DNA of 64,000 nt from Strongylocentrotus droebachiensis (GCA_035222895.1 JAVYIG010005330.1:1-64000), one strand, 5' to 3'. Shown: positions 48,901 to 59,901, counted from the stretch's first letter. Program-made: numbers and translations. Notes: generated from the letters alone by a model not told the origin.

Positions 48901-50065
48901 ACAGTGAAAGTTTTGAACTTAAAGTCTGAACTGCCCTTTGACTTTTGGATCCTGAACTGCCCAAGACGGCCTGTCTACTATCATGTAGATTATTATTATA
49001 ATTATGTCTGTGTGCCACTGAGTACGGCAACCAAGTAGCCCCTGTATTAACCATATGGGAATGAGAGAATTCAGTAGTCTATGGATTCAAACTTTGACCT
49101 TTTATCTTTTCTTTTTAAAGGCCTATTCAACTTACATTCCAGAATTTTCTCCTCTGCTTTTTCGAGAAGCTTTGCTGAAGTAGGACTCCATCTCGGCATC
49201 CATCGATACAAGAATCCTTCTCTGAAAAAGAAAAGAAAAAATCAAATTAGAATTATGAATAATAAAAATAACAAAAAAACGAAATGAAGTGATCGATGAA
49301 TGTGGATCTAGATCTATATGGATCTATGTGAATTTGCCTTATCTCTTTAATTATCTCTTTAAGTCTAAAGTGTCGATCAGAAACGACAAATAAAAAATAT
49401 GGCTTTTTAAATTAAGTTGGCCTCCCTAAAACAAAGACTTGACAGGGGCAAAATTCTATGGATCAGTTTCAGCTTTCTATGTCAATTTAACTAAGTGTGG
49501 GCATAATGAGGCAGCGTTACTGCCTTGGGCTTCAAAAGTTTAACCCCCCACCCCCCCCCCCCCCCCCCCCCAATGGCAAATCAGGTTCAAATTTCATTTT
49601 CAGCTAGAATTAGTAGATCTAACTAGACCGAACTTTCTGTCTCTTTCGTTCAGAGAGACAGAAAATTCGGTCTAATCTACATCATTATTATTAAACTCTG
49701 ATATATATGTCAATCTACATGTGCATAGATATACCCCGTATGTCTTTTTTATATCCAACAAAATATCTATTAGTATATGACATTTGATTTTGAATTCATT
49801 CGTTTCATATTCAACTTCAATCATGTATCATTTTGTATGCAGTTTGGCTCGTGCAATGCCGCTGCCCGGCCCAGCCAGCCGTGCCCGAGCCGTCCCGCTC
49901 CAGGTCACTGCCAATGCCCGCAACTTACCCGTCAACATCATTCCGTCTCGTACTGCATCTTCCCTGGCAAATCCGCCTTTCGTTTCCGCTTCCTCTCGTC
50001 ATATCTCCGTTCTTTTCACTGCTTGTGCTTAAGTTTGGTTCTTGGACTGGCTCTGTCGTTGTCAT
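42949..50065 (-). CDS. ABHD4: ABHD4/ABHD5-family alpha/beta hydrolase, 7 coding exons
   Basis: A lipid hydrolase of the CGI-58 family; in mammals ABHD4 removes an acyl chain from N-acyl phosphatidylethanolamines. Exons in transcript order: 49929-50065, 49136-49221, 48142-48458, 46305-46512, 44784-44898, 43945-44131 and 42949-43038. All have GT-AG junctions and join in frame to 379 aa (human ABHD4 342, ABHD5 349). Visible are the family N-terminal WMPRWSPTS (exon 2), the oxyanion HGF (113-115), GFGRSSRP, the nucleophile motif GHSLGG with Ser184, a probable acid Asp331 (SWMDF) and HHVYAD with His357 and an HX4D motif. The Ser favours an active ABHD4-like enzyme over ABHD5, where it is Asn. An invertebrate ancestor of both is possible. 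The first exon adds about 45 Ser/Thr/Arg-rich residues; a later Met could be the start. Confidence 0.94.
43037..43327. repeat. 145-bp tandem duplication including an ABHD 3' splice site
   Basis: The sequence from ATCTGCAATAGGATTAATAA recurs 145 bp away (43037 and 43182) with few mismatches. On the minus strand both copies carry ATTAATCCTATTGCAG. The lower one is the acceptor of the last ABHD exon; the other is a duplicate within the last intron. Confidence 0.8.
43232..43720. mobile_element. Diverged MITE of the TTAAAGATAAA family in an ABHD intron
   Basis: It starts TTAAAGATAAGGTTGAGTTC and later carries GTCCCATATACCAATCTCTG and TGCACAATGTAACCACATA, in the same order as the copies at 7262 and 21432. 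The right end is approximate. Confidence 0.5.
43749..43921. mobile_element. pogo-like MITE, CAGTCAAACCTG family, copy A
   Basis: It begins CAGTCAAACCTG and ends CAGGTTTGACTG, flanked by TA on each side. It ends 24 bp from ABHD exon 6 and is the reverse complement of copy B at 44478-44634. Confidence 0.75.
44478..44634. mobile_element. pogo-like MITE, CAGTCAAACCTG family, copy B
   Basis: It begins CAGTCAAACCTGTCTATAGC and ends GCAGGTTTGGCTG, with TA on both flanks. It is inverted relative to copy A, so the two flank ABHD exon 6 (43945-44131). Confidence 0.75.
45684..46235. mobile_element. 552-bp MITE with TTAAAG ends in an ABHD intron
   Basis: The left end is TTAAAGGTACTATGTCCCTT. The right end is the inverted AAGGGACATAGTGTCTTTAA. 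Inner arms continue the match (TTTTGCAGGCC against GGCTGCAAAA). There is no coding frame. Confidence 0.75.
46556..46730. mobile_element. 175-bp foldback element in an ABHD intron
   Basis: Two near-complementary arms of about 80 nt meet at GCTATTGCCC (46625-46634) and GGGCAATAGC (46647-46656). Outer ends carry AGTATTAATGACTGCTTT and its inverse. The transcript would fold into one long hairpin. Confidence 0.75.
47380..47465. repeat. Short repeats with CCATGG palindromes
   Basis: ACCATGGTTACTGGGA occurs twice, preceded by a related GTAACCATGGAGACTGAACT. This is a small local duplication in the same ABHD intron. Confidence 0.5.
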
Positions 50066-50188
50066 ATTGTCATATAATGGAAATAATCCACCAAATATCA
50101 AGACTTTAATTATATTCGATTGCATAAGCTGACAAAAAAAATGCCCAGTCACTGCATGCATGTAAACAAGTCAGATCACCTGGCCTGA

Positions 50189-50217
50189 TGACGTCATCTC
50201 TATATTTATAATACACG
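50189..50217 (-). promoter_or_regulatory. Candidate ABHD promoter: CRE and TATA-like words
   Basis: A full CRE palindrome TGACGTCA (50189-50196) lies 124 bp upstream of the ABHD start codon. A TATAAATATA-like word (about 50200-50210) and a CRE half-site TGACGTG (about 50214-50220) are just beyond it on the minus strand. Function is inferred from position and motif. Confidence 0.35.
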
Positions 50218-50402
50218 TCACATCGCTGACAGTGTTTACAACCAATCTAGACGATTCCTTTTCTCACCGTGCTCTGAAAATAAATCCAATCATATTAATG
50301 GTCCCGTATTTAGATTTTAAAAAGATTTTTCATATAAAGCATTTTTGTCAAAAATGAGAACAAATTTAAAATGTTGTAATATACTGAGCTCGAGCTTCTG
50401 AG

Positions 50403-50925
50403 TTAAAGGTAATACATAGATCTACATAGTTTTGGTTTTGGTATGGGGTCATGAATTCGGTTCAAATAAACATATTGGAAGCATATGCGATTTTACAATA
50501 TTCAATGATCGTTGTCGCGGTTGAAATCGAGTCTAAAGTGATGACATTGAAAATAATAAACTCGTTATGTTGTATAGCTCCCTCTCAAAACTGATATTAC
50601 TCTAGCCGCTTAAAACAATCAAAAGTTGACTACAATCGACCGATTTGCTATATTCCCGTTTATAAATTATATATCAGAACTGCATATTATGAGATTTTCA
50701 TGGTTGCAGCTGCCATGGAATGGCCTTAGGCGCTATTTGAAATATTTGAAATTTACCGGGAGCACCGGTAAATGTTTTATTATTCAATTTCTCGAAAGCA
50801 GAAGTGTTTTAGGGGCTAAATTTTTCTAGTGCCAATAATACATCCACATAGGCATCCAAATATATCAAAATTTCTAAGAATTACTATCTATCCATTTATT
50901 TTTCAAAACTTTGCATTACCTTTAA
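50403..50925. mobile_element. About 520-bp MITE, TTAAAGGTAATAC family, copy 2
   Basis: Reverse orientation of the copy at 20139-20647 along its full length, with TTAAAGGTAATAC and GCATTACCTTTAA ends and the core TTTACCGGGAGCACCGGTAA. Confidence 0.75.
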
Positions 50926-51189
50926 TTAAACCTCATAAAGTTAACGATTCTTGTATTTTCTTCTTGTTTATAAATGTATCATCATTGTAGTTTTATGTTG
51001 TATTTCAAACTACGTGTATTTATCAGCACATTACTGTTCATGAGATGGTACATCTGAATAAAACATATTCAATGTATTCGTCTCTTATATTTTTTCCCAG
51101 TTTATTTACATTTCTAACAAAATAAATAAAGTACATGGGATTGCATTGTACATAGTAAAAACCAGGGTATGTGAGTTTAAACTCACATT

Positions 51190-51760
51190 ATCCCTGGTAC
51201 AACAATGAAACTTAACAATTTTATTTGTAATTGGTCCACAGGCATATAAAGCAGGTTGGCCATGGAGGATACTGCTGAAAAGCTGGACTTGTAGATTGCA
51301 TCCCCCTATAATTTATAGTTGCAAATGCAAAGAAAGTATATCAATAGTAAGGGAACGCACAAATACATAAACCAAATAGACATAACATAGAAGGGGTGAA
51401 AGGGACAGGGAAAGAAGGAAGACAAGGAACGAGAGAGGGCAGGACTCTTACCTATAACACACAAAACACAACACGGACCGACTGGAATACGGATGGCCAA
51501 TACAAAATGAATCAAAATATGAAAAAGTATTTTATTGAGTGAAATGAATTTAATGAGGGAGAGCTGACGCTTGATAATCACGCAGAAAATATTGTTTGAA
51601 TTTGAATTTAAAAGAATTTAAACTGGGGGCATTCTTGATGCTAACATCAAAAATGGTCCATAGCTTCGGGCCTGCGTAAGTGAATATGGATCTAGCAAGT
51701 ATAGTTCTAGTTAATGGCAGATGGAATTCGTCAGATTGGCGCGTGGGGTATTTGTGTATA
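51190..51760 (-). pseudogene. 3' fragment of a second CR1/Jockey-type LINE
   Basis: Minus-strand translation from 51759 to the stop at 51550-51552 gives a 69-residue open piece with TRQSDEFHLPLTRT, FTYAGPKLW and SLNSFKFKFKQYFL. These are hallmarks of the C-terminus of CR1/Jockey-class ORF2 (HxTRxS, GPKLWN, FKxxLK). A roughly 360-bp 3' UTR-like region follows, ending with AATAAAATTG near 51205. The rest of ORF2 is absent, so it is a 5'-truncated copy, the usual fate of LINE insertions. Confidence 0.7.
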
Positions 51761-52319
51761 GTTTTATTTTTGATGAAAATTAAATTGAAGACTGTAGCGT
51801 TTTATTATTTTACTGGTACATAATCTGAACAATGAACATAATCCGAACAACTATAGAACAATTGAAATCACTACACAAATTGCCAATTTGGTTATCAGTT
51901 TTTGACGTTATGTCCTCACTATTTATTGATTGCTTTATAGTTTAATCCCATTAATTTCTCTTTTTATCCCCCAAAACTTGATTTCCCCATGCCTTTGCCC
52001 AGGCTATATATGATTTGTATATATTGCGTGCATGACATTGCACAAAATCTGTTATGAACTTTGAAGAATTGATATACTATTTTCTGAATATTGTATATTC
52101 ATAATTATTGATTTTTATCTCAATAGTTTATCAAAAGTCACATTTTTCATGATTTAACTGAAAAAAATTATCTGTATTAGTGCATCCACATAATAACATA
52201 TTACTATCAATCTAACTTGGATGCTGGTGTGAAGAAATAAGATTCTTGGGGGGGAAATAGGAAATTTATATTATATTATGTCTTGTGATTTTCATTGTTC
52301 CATAGTTTTACAGACGTTC

Positions 52320-52425
52320 TTATTAGATATCCGATTTTGCTCAAACTTTTTTTGATTGGTTTGTCTGATTATTCTGCTTCTATTGAAAGTAAGTTATTTT
52401 TGGAGTGGACTTGGCCTTTAAAAGG
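52320..52425. mobile_element. Right end of a TTAA-ended MITE family, copy 2
   Basis: It shares GATTTTGCTCAAA and the terminal GAGTGGACTTGGCCTTTAA with the fragment at 7020-7138. Confidence 0.4.
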
Positions 52426-52544
52426 GCGGGACCGTCCATTTATGTCCTCTTAAGTCTTATTATGATTTGTTACGAGATATTGCACTTCAGAGTACCTTTC
52501 TCTACCAAATATTCTATCAATATTATTAGTGGAATAGTCGGTTG

Positions 52545-52868
52545 CCTTGAATCAAGTTCCCCTTCCTCCGCGCATAGCGCGGAAGCTCTGACGTTTCATT
52601 ACATTATTAGATAAAGAAGACGATTCGTTGTACCGTTCTCGACTCTAAATCCTTGTCTGAATTCAGTTCCCCTCCCACGCGAAGCGCGGAAGCTTTGACG
52701 TTTCATAAATTATTAGAGAAAGAAGACGTTTCGTTGTACCGTTCTTGACTCTTAATCCTTATCTGAATTCAGTTCCCCTCCCGCGCGAAGCGCGGAAGCT
52801 TTGACGTTTCATTAAATTATTAGAGAAAGAAGACGATTCGTTGTACCGTTCTCGACTCTTAATCCTTC
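52545..52868. repeat. Three-copy minisatellite, unit 106-110 bp
   Basis: AGTTCCCC landmarks at 52555, 52665 and 52771 set the period. Each unit carries a CGCGCGAAGCGCG-type hairpin, GGAAGCTTTGACGTTTCAT and CGTTGTACCGTTCTCGACTC. The copies are highly similar, suggesting a recent array. Confidence 0.85.
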
Positions 52869-52904
52869 TTCTTCCTATACGTCCTCTTCCTTTCTTCTTT
52901 CTCT

Positions 52905-52962
52905 TTTTTTTTGGGGGGGGGGGGGCGATTGCCCCCACCACCCCCTGGCTACGCGCCTGGTT
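52905..52962. mobile_element. hAT-like terminal fragment with a G run
   Basis: T and G runs are followed by CCCCCTGGCTACGCGCCTGG, which resembles the right end of a CAGG-type MITE. No left partner was found. Confidence 0.35.
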
Positions 52963-53168
52963 GCCTTCGTCAAGGATATTCCCTATAATCATAACCGTAC
53001 TTGACAAGATCAGTGCAGGTGGGCTCATCAAGCGCGTTTTCCTATAATTATATGCAATCACTCAAGGCGCTGTAATTTTGTTTTAAGAAGCACCAACCTC
53101 TTGAGCTTAGAGGTTTTTAAATGATATTCACAGTGATAAACAACTCAGATGTCAGAACAATGTCCTGT

Positions 53169-53350
53169 TTTTTTTTTTTTTCTTTTATTTATTCCGATAC
53201 AGTGATACAAATTATTCTAAAAAAATTAGCTGCTTTCAGCCACACGGCGGTTTTTCAGCAAGTCCGTATATTATACAAAAGAAGACAACATTACAAAAAT
53301 TAACATCAATAACAATTGCAAATTATTTCCGAAGAACAAATAAAAGTTAT
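53169..53350 (-). mobile_element. Probable retroelement 3' end with A tail
   Basis: On the minus strand the sequence ends GGAATAAATAAAAGAAAAAAA, an AATAAA followed by an A tract, as left by LINE-driven retroposition. The source element was not recognised. Confidence 0.3.
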
Positions 53351-53976
53351 AACTTGTAACCAACCAATCATGAATCATTCATTTAAAAAAAGATTGTCGA
53401 ATCTCGATAACTGTTTAAAAACTCATCGGAAATATTAATTTCAGATGCATTTTATAAAATCCGAACAGATTAAATTCTCATTATATAAAATTAATCTCAT
53501 AATGACGACTTCTCTAATCTGTTTAATTTCAGTGAAATTATATCCGAGCACATAGCTCAATAATGTGAATGAAAATATAAAAGAATTTATTAAATATGAA
53601 TGATGTGAGATCTTGGTATAAGAATAACTGAATCATTGAATCAATATTTATTTTCCAAAAAAGGATTGTCTTTTCCCAATAATCAATAATACCTTGCCCC
53701 AATGCTTTGGCATTACACATTCAAAGCAATTGAAATATAACAATAATTAGATACCGACAATTTTTCGATTTTAGCTGCTTGAATCTTGAATCTAACACCG
53801 CAGGAATCTTGATCCGGCTTCTTGCACACCACTGGCATAATGCCGCGTAAAAATAAAATTTCACATCCGGCAATAGTGTAGTACCGAAGTGGCGTAGTAT
53901 GTTACACTTCTATTTGTGTGGCCATTCAGACTCGTTCTCAACTAACTAACAAAGGAATATTGGATAATCCTACATC

Positions 53977-54033
53977 ATGAGTATCACATGGATCAGAAAT
54001 ACCGAAATGGTCAGGGGTAAAGCCGTTTGTAAG
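53977..54033 (+). CDS. Possible first coding exon (19 codons)
   Basis: ATG with A at -3, a 57-nt open stretch (MSITWIRNTEMVRGKAVCK) and a strong donor AAG|GTAAGAA. It ends in phase 0, and exon 2 of the cytochrome b5 gene also begins in phase 0, so it could be an alternative first exon of that gene. It could also belong to another gene or be chance. Confidence 0.3.
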
Positions 54034-55159
54034 GTAAGAATGCTATAAGCCTATATTCAGTGTGCATTTTGTAAAATTATTTTACCGCACGTGAAAAACA
54101 TATTTTGCGGTATACTATAAATAAAGCGTGAATGCGTTCGATGGTCATGAAGTCCACGCTGCATTATGTATAGCTCTTTGAGAGTTAACGACATGCTGTT
54201 CTATATACAGTTCTGTTCGTTTACCCTGGTTTACCCGTCTATCGCAGTATCGGGGTATATATCTTTTGATAATCCTTATCTATTTCAAGTATTTGGATGT
54301 ATTAAACTATGTTTAAATATGTTGTTTTACTTTTTTCTAGATTTTCTAAGAGAGTTTGAACAAATTTCTGGTCGGATAGACCCATTTTTTGGTAGCTGAA
54401 ATTTGTGAGCCCCAATGTTATTTGTCGAATATTATAGGATTAGCATTGATTATGGTGTGATTTGCATAGCCTGTTCATTTAAGTCAAAACGGTTGATTAA
54501 AGAATATATTTGATTCTTGGTAGTTTGATTTAATATTCTTATTATCCCTGATTATCGATAATTCAGTTTCTGAAGTTTCCATATCATATATTTTATATAA
54601 ACAACCGGGCGACCGAGGGGAACCCCAACTTGTAATTGTATACTATCAGGAATATCATAATATTATGCGTCCTGTTCACTCTTCATTCAAAAGTGCACGC
54701 GAGGAAATCACATTGAACAGGATGTGAAACCATTTCCCCAAGTCCAAGAAAACTGATTGTCTTTCTTTATTTAGGTGTTAGTTATACAGAAGAAAAAAAA
54801 AGTAGAATAAAAGAATAGCAAATAACCAGATGACTTCCTACAGAGCCTCTCAGGCATAACTCAGCTCAGGACGGGGGGGGGGGGGGGGGGTCAGGTGTTT
54901 ATATCTTATGAAAATACAAGAAGTAATGAACATGATGGTATGGTAGTACATGTACCTGAATTCGAATAGGCACTCAGTTCTGTATACTATATGAGTCGAC
55001 CATGGATAGAATTTACAACCCAAGAAACGCTAGATGCAGTTTTTGTTAGATGGAATTCCAGTATTATTGACCCCGGCCATGACCCGCGTTTTATGTAGTC
55101 TACCGAAATCAGCCGAAAGTTGTCATCGTTGGGGATTTTATGTTTTTTTTTATTTTACA

Positions 55160-55255
55160 CAGATATCAATTCAATTAAATTCAATTCAGAACTTTATTTC
55201 AGACTCAGCTGCACAAGGCAGTTGTCCATAAAACATATGTTACATATAGATAGGA
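55160..55255 (-). mobile_element. Probable LINE 3' tail
   Basis: Minus-strand TCTGAAATAAAGTTCTGAAT followed by TGAATT-type repeats resembles the AATAAACTGAATTGAA tail of the LINE at 8161-8847. Only the tail is clear. Confidence 0.4.
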
Positions 55256-55259
55256 TAAA

Positions 55260-56700
55260 TAGCTGAACAAGATGAGTATAATAACATTATTGTACAAAAT
55301 AAAGAATATAACAAACTAAACTATACTACGTATATACAATGTAACTGTAACATGTAACCTGATGTATTTGTAAAATTGATACTAATGAAAAATTTTGTGA
55401 TGATTGCTCTTCGAATTTGATGATTAAAAATGTGGGACCTTTTTCCAATTCAACCAGTAAAAGAAAAAGAAGAAAAGTAAATCGATTATATAAACAGTTA
55501 TAAAGAAATTGTAGTAAAAAGGCCTAGTTCACGTCATTAAACAGTTAGTTTTGTATTAATATGAAAAATACCTTAATATTAGAGATTACCAACAAAATAT
55601 GAATACACCAATTAATACATCACAGTAAGAACAGTATTTTAATTTTTGAATGTAGGTTTAGTAGAAGAAAAAAAAACAGTTTAGTCGCAAAGCCTAAACT
55701 TGGCTTCACGCCAGTTCATTCAATGAACCCCTCCACATCATCCAATCAGATGAGAGTATTTTATACACACCCCCAGGCGAGCCCACCATACTCAATGCTG
55801 GAATTTTTCTGTGCGTGAATGACATTTATACCGTATATTTGTTATTATTGCTGAACTCATTTGAGTACGGTTTACATGAGAATATTATCGCCATAATAAA
55901 TATACCCTCACCCCCTCCATGCATGGAGATACAGAGTTTCATATAGGATTAATTGCTTTAAACTTAATTTTAGATACTATTTCTCGAGTCATAATTATTT
56001 ATGGACCTATAGGTCCATGGTCATATACAGTCATCTATTTTTTTTCTTCAAAGATATATCATTATTTTGTACAGATATTATTAGATTGGTCTTTGATGTG
56101 ATGATATCACTTTAGTGATAAGCATGGAACTAGAATAAATATTGTATTAATGATTAATATCAAGCACCGGAGCACAATATATCTTGTGTTTGCTGGATTG
56201 GCGGAATGTGTTGAGGAGGTTATGGTCCACTGGTTATTGAAGAATAGGATCGTCGTTCTCACTCACAAAACACGGAGTATTATGTTTAGTGCGAGGCAGA
56301 TAATAAACTGGCGCCATTTCCCTTTCGACCACTTTATTGTTCATCAAGGATGAATGCATTGTAGCCTACGAACTCACAACATAGCCCTTATAGTTCTATT
56401 GTTGAATATATTCGGTGTACTCCATGCTGTGTGTATTGTACCAAGATTTCGACTGAAAACATGCTGCGGTCTCGTCTGGAATTATATAATTATATCAAGC
56501 AGCCACTTTTGTCTGAATATATTTCATGCAACCGCTTATTATATCTTAGCATATTCGTGATTGGCTGACGACGATGTGACACACAAGGAAGACACGACAA
56601 CATTATGTGATTTATCACACAGAACCTCACTCGAAAGGATTATAATTTACATGCAAGATTATTTTGTAGACCTTGAAGTTATATTTTGTTGGTCAGCGAA
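55260..56700. other. AT-rich DNA upstream of the cytochrome b5 gene
   Basis: No exon is supported. An 18-bp perfect palindrome, ATGGACCTATAGGTCCAT, lies at 56001-56018. An open stretch of about 67 codons at 56150-56350 has no family or splice support. Confidence 0.4.
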
Positions 56701-56711
56701 AGTTTTGTGCA

Positions 56712-59700
56712 ATGGCGACTGAGGCCACTGGATCATTTGCGGTAAGACAAACATGGTATCAGGAATTTAATAAGATTTTTGGTATTTTGATGGATACATA
56801 TATCTTCACTTATGCTAGGTTACTATAACAGTTCATCCACCAACACCCGGAAGTTAGTACACTATGAACTATATACCACGACCACAGATTATATTTTGTC
56901 TCACTCCCTGTAAGAGAAGCCTTCGCCTCGCGGGAGCCTTTCCATTCTTTATGCTGGGGGGTACGGTAGGGGGGGGGGGGGGGGTGGGAGTAGGGCGGGG
57001 GGTATAGACTACAAACTCAAATTCTCGTTGAAACACATTTTTATTAGAGTGTGATATGAGGGAACTCCTGGAGTGTAATGAACTATTATTAGTAATAAAG
57101 ATATTATCTTCAATCCTTAAAATAATTGATGATTACAAATTATTGTTTCCCACCTCACAGTCCAGTCCAAACAACAATAAAGTTGATGATATCAGACAGT
57201 TTTCGATGAAGGAAGTCGCTCTCCACTCCGATCACCAGTCATGTTGGCTTGTCATCAAAGACTTCGTTTACGATGTAACGTCTTTCGTTTCAGAGGTTAG
57301 TTTCATTTTAATTGACTAGAACTTATGTTTGGAAATTGTATCTACATTCGAGAATGTATAATACTTGTATATACATTATAGCCTTGCATGAATAATGTAA
57401 TTTACTTTTATCGTCGCGGTTATGGACCTCGTCCCCCATAATAGGTAATGTAATGATGCCATCAAGCAATAAATAAAGTTGAGATATCTTCTTTAAACAA
57501 AATTAATCCTAGAAAGAATGTTAACAGTTGCGGAAAATTCGGTATACCACATGCCTCACTCCCAAGAGATTGAGATAACTGCAGGTCCTATATATAGTTT
57601 AAGGCAATCGTCGCCATAATAAACATTTGTTTTCATAAATATTGTGTATATAATTTCACATTTTTATCACAAAATAGGTATCTGTTAAAATTAGATTCTT
57701 GATGGTTTTTTTTCTTCTTAAATATACAGCATCCTGGAGGATGGGAGATGATAATGGAGAGAGCAGGTATATACATAATATTATCAAACATGGTTTTCTC
57801 TCTCCCCCGCCCCCTCCCTCCTACCCCTCTCTCTCCCTCTCTTTCTCTTTCTCTCTCTCTCTCTCTCTCCCTCTCTCCCTCTCTCTTTTGCTCTCTTTCT
57901 TCCCCCTCTTTCTATCTTTATAATCATTTCCCGCTTTTGATAATATTAATTGCCTATCTGCGACGTATTTCACTCCGTGTTGCTCAAAATAAATTACCAT
58001 AACATGTTAACTTTGTTTCTACTTTCATTAGACTACATTATTTCCATTGTTGTTGTTTCTCTCTGTTCGTAACAGTTGTAACACAGGTGTCCTTAATTAT
58101 TCCAATATTTAGAAGTTCTCTCGTAGAGTTGCAACCTGTCAAATGTTGAAATATACCAATGATTTTTAGAACTTGAGAAGCTCCTGTTTCACTTTGTAAA
58201 ACAAATACTCACACTATATAGGTTTCTGAACTTCTTACTGTTCTATTTGATTTAATATTCATAAAACACCAGCACTACATCTGGTTTTAACTTTTAAATC
58301 CTGAAGGTACTGACGCAACTAGTCCATTCGAGGGCAAAGGTCATTCAGACGATGCAATAAAGCTGCTTGCCGGGTTCAAGATCGGTCAGTTAATAAGGGT
58401 AAGAACATTCAATTTTACACAAAATATTGTTGCAATTAGTTCTTGTATCATCATGTGACATGGAGTTCATAATGTGGGAGCCCATGCAGGAGAATACACT
58501 TCAATGCAGCCCCCACTCCGCCCCCCCCCAAAAAAAAAGATAAATGAAAATAAAAATGACTTTACCAATATTCGGGCAGTAACACACTCCTTTGTAATTG
58601 GCAAATTTTCACTTTTTATTGGATTTATTACAAATTGTATTGAAACTTGTTAATTTTAGAGGACTTTTCATTTGCGTTTGTCGAAAGTTTGCTTCTTTTT
58701 TTGTTGCAAAATGTGATCCAATCAGCCCCCCCCCCCCCTTCAAATTTTCTTAGAGCTCCACTACTTATTTTTATGTTTTAAGATCTTTACTGAACAACTG
58801 CTTTTTAAGCGTATACGGAATGTTCTTCAGCAAAGCCGCACAGAACATAATGGTTTAACATCTCCACAATATAAGAATCGCCTTTAACTCGAATTACTAG
58901 TTCCTCTTCAAATATTATTAAATGATGATTGCTATTATACATCAAATTCCATTCCCATGAGGCTGATGCTATATACACATTAATTCGTGAAGTGGATACT
59001 CACTTTCATTTTCGCTCCTGCATAAATTATTGTAGGCTTTCTTGAAATCCGTATGAAGCTCTGTGACTGTAAGATTCGTACGATAATCGTTTTCATAATT
59101 ATATGCAGATATGCCGTCGTTGAAATAATTTTGTTTTAAATTAATCACCAACACTGCTTCATGATCATGTTTTGTTATTTCATCTTAATCATACAAACAC
59201 ACAACACTCGAATAAAATAATGGTCATAAATACCCCATGGTCGACGTTTACAAGATGTGAAACAAAACATGGCTTGAAGCTTAGGCTTATTTTACTAACA
59301 TTAAGTTAATAGGGACGTTCTCATCCACCTGTGGAGTTTCTCAAGCCAAGTGAATTTCCCAAATAACCATTGCATGATTGCCCCCAAACCAATTGGTTTT
59401 GTTCATCAAACAAAACGGGGAAACATCAAAAATGCTTTAATTGCATAATTGTTATAATTTACTTTTTATATGATATCACAATATTGATATTTTTTTCTTC
59501 TTTTCTCTTTCTTCTTCTTCTTCTTCTCTTTCTTCTTCTTCTTCTTCTTCTTCTTCTTCTTCTTCTTCTTCTTCTTCTTCTTCTTCTTCTTCTTCTTCTT
59601 CTTCTAATCCTTCTCTAATTTCTTCTTTTTCTTCTTCTTCTAATCCTTCTTCTTCTTCTTCTTCTTGTTCTTCTTCTTCTTCTTGTTTTCCTTTAATTCT

Positions 59701-59781
59701 TCTTCTTCTTCTTCTTCTTCTTGTTTTCCTTTATTTCTTCCTTTATTTCTTCTGCAGAGTGAACGTCTGGAGAAAGGATAA
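56712..59781 (+). CDS. Small soluble cytochrome b5, 5 coding exons
   Basis: A heme-binding electron carrier. Exons: 56712-56741, 57161-57295, 57730-57766, 58307-58398 and 59758-59781. All have GT-AG boundaries and join in frame to 105 aa. The cytochrome b5 fold signature is clear: FSMKEVALH, SCWLVIKDFVYDVTSF, HPGG with axial His56, then GKGHSDDA with the second axial His80. The 24-residue spacing equals that of classical cytochrome b5. The protein ends GQLIRSERLEKG with no C-terminal membrane anchor, unlike ER cytochrome b5 of about 134 aa, so it should be cytosolic. The ATG has G at -3 and +4. Exon 5 is only 24 nt and follows a 260-bp TTC repeat. The exact orthology group is not assigned. 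Confidence 0.93.
57790..57915. repeat. CT-rich low-complexity tract in cytochrome b5 intron 3
   Basis: CT and CCCTCT repeats begin about 25 bp after the exon 3 donor. Confidence 0.8.
59494..59757. repeat. (TTC)n tract abutting the last cytochrome b5 exon
   Basis: About 260 bp of nearly uninterrupted TTC triplets with a few TAA, TGT and TTT interruptions, ending at the CTGCAG acceptor of exon 5. The opposite strand is (GAA)n. Confidence 0.9.
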
Positions 59782-59895
59782 CGAGTAACAGGAGGATAGA
59801 TTTCTTGCTGTTTTTATGCAATAATGGTGTCTTTTTACACAAAAGTCTATTTATTATTATATATTTATTCATATTATCTTTAAAGGATATGTGTA

Positions 59896-59901
59896 AATAA
59901 A
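59896..59901 (+). promoter_or_regulatory. Candidate poly(A) signal of the cytochrome b5 gene
   Basis: AATAAA 115 bp after the stop codon, the first canonical hexamer downstream. Confidence 0.5.

Noticed and set aside
59370-59618. Leucine-rich open frame resembling a membrane segment
   Set aside because: It is the TTC microsatellite read in one frame, inside an intron.
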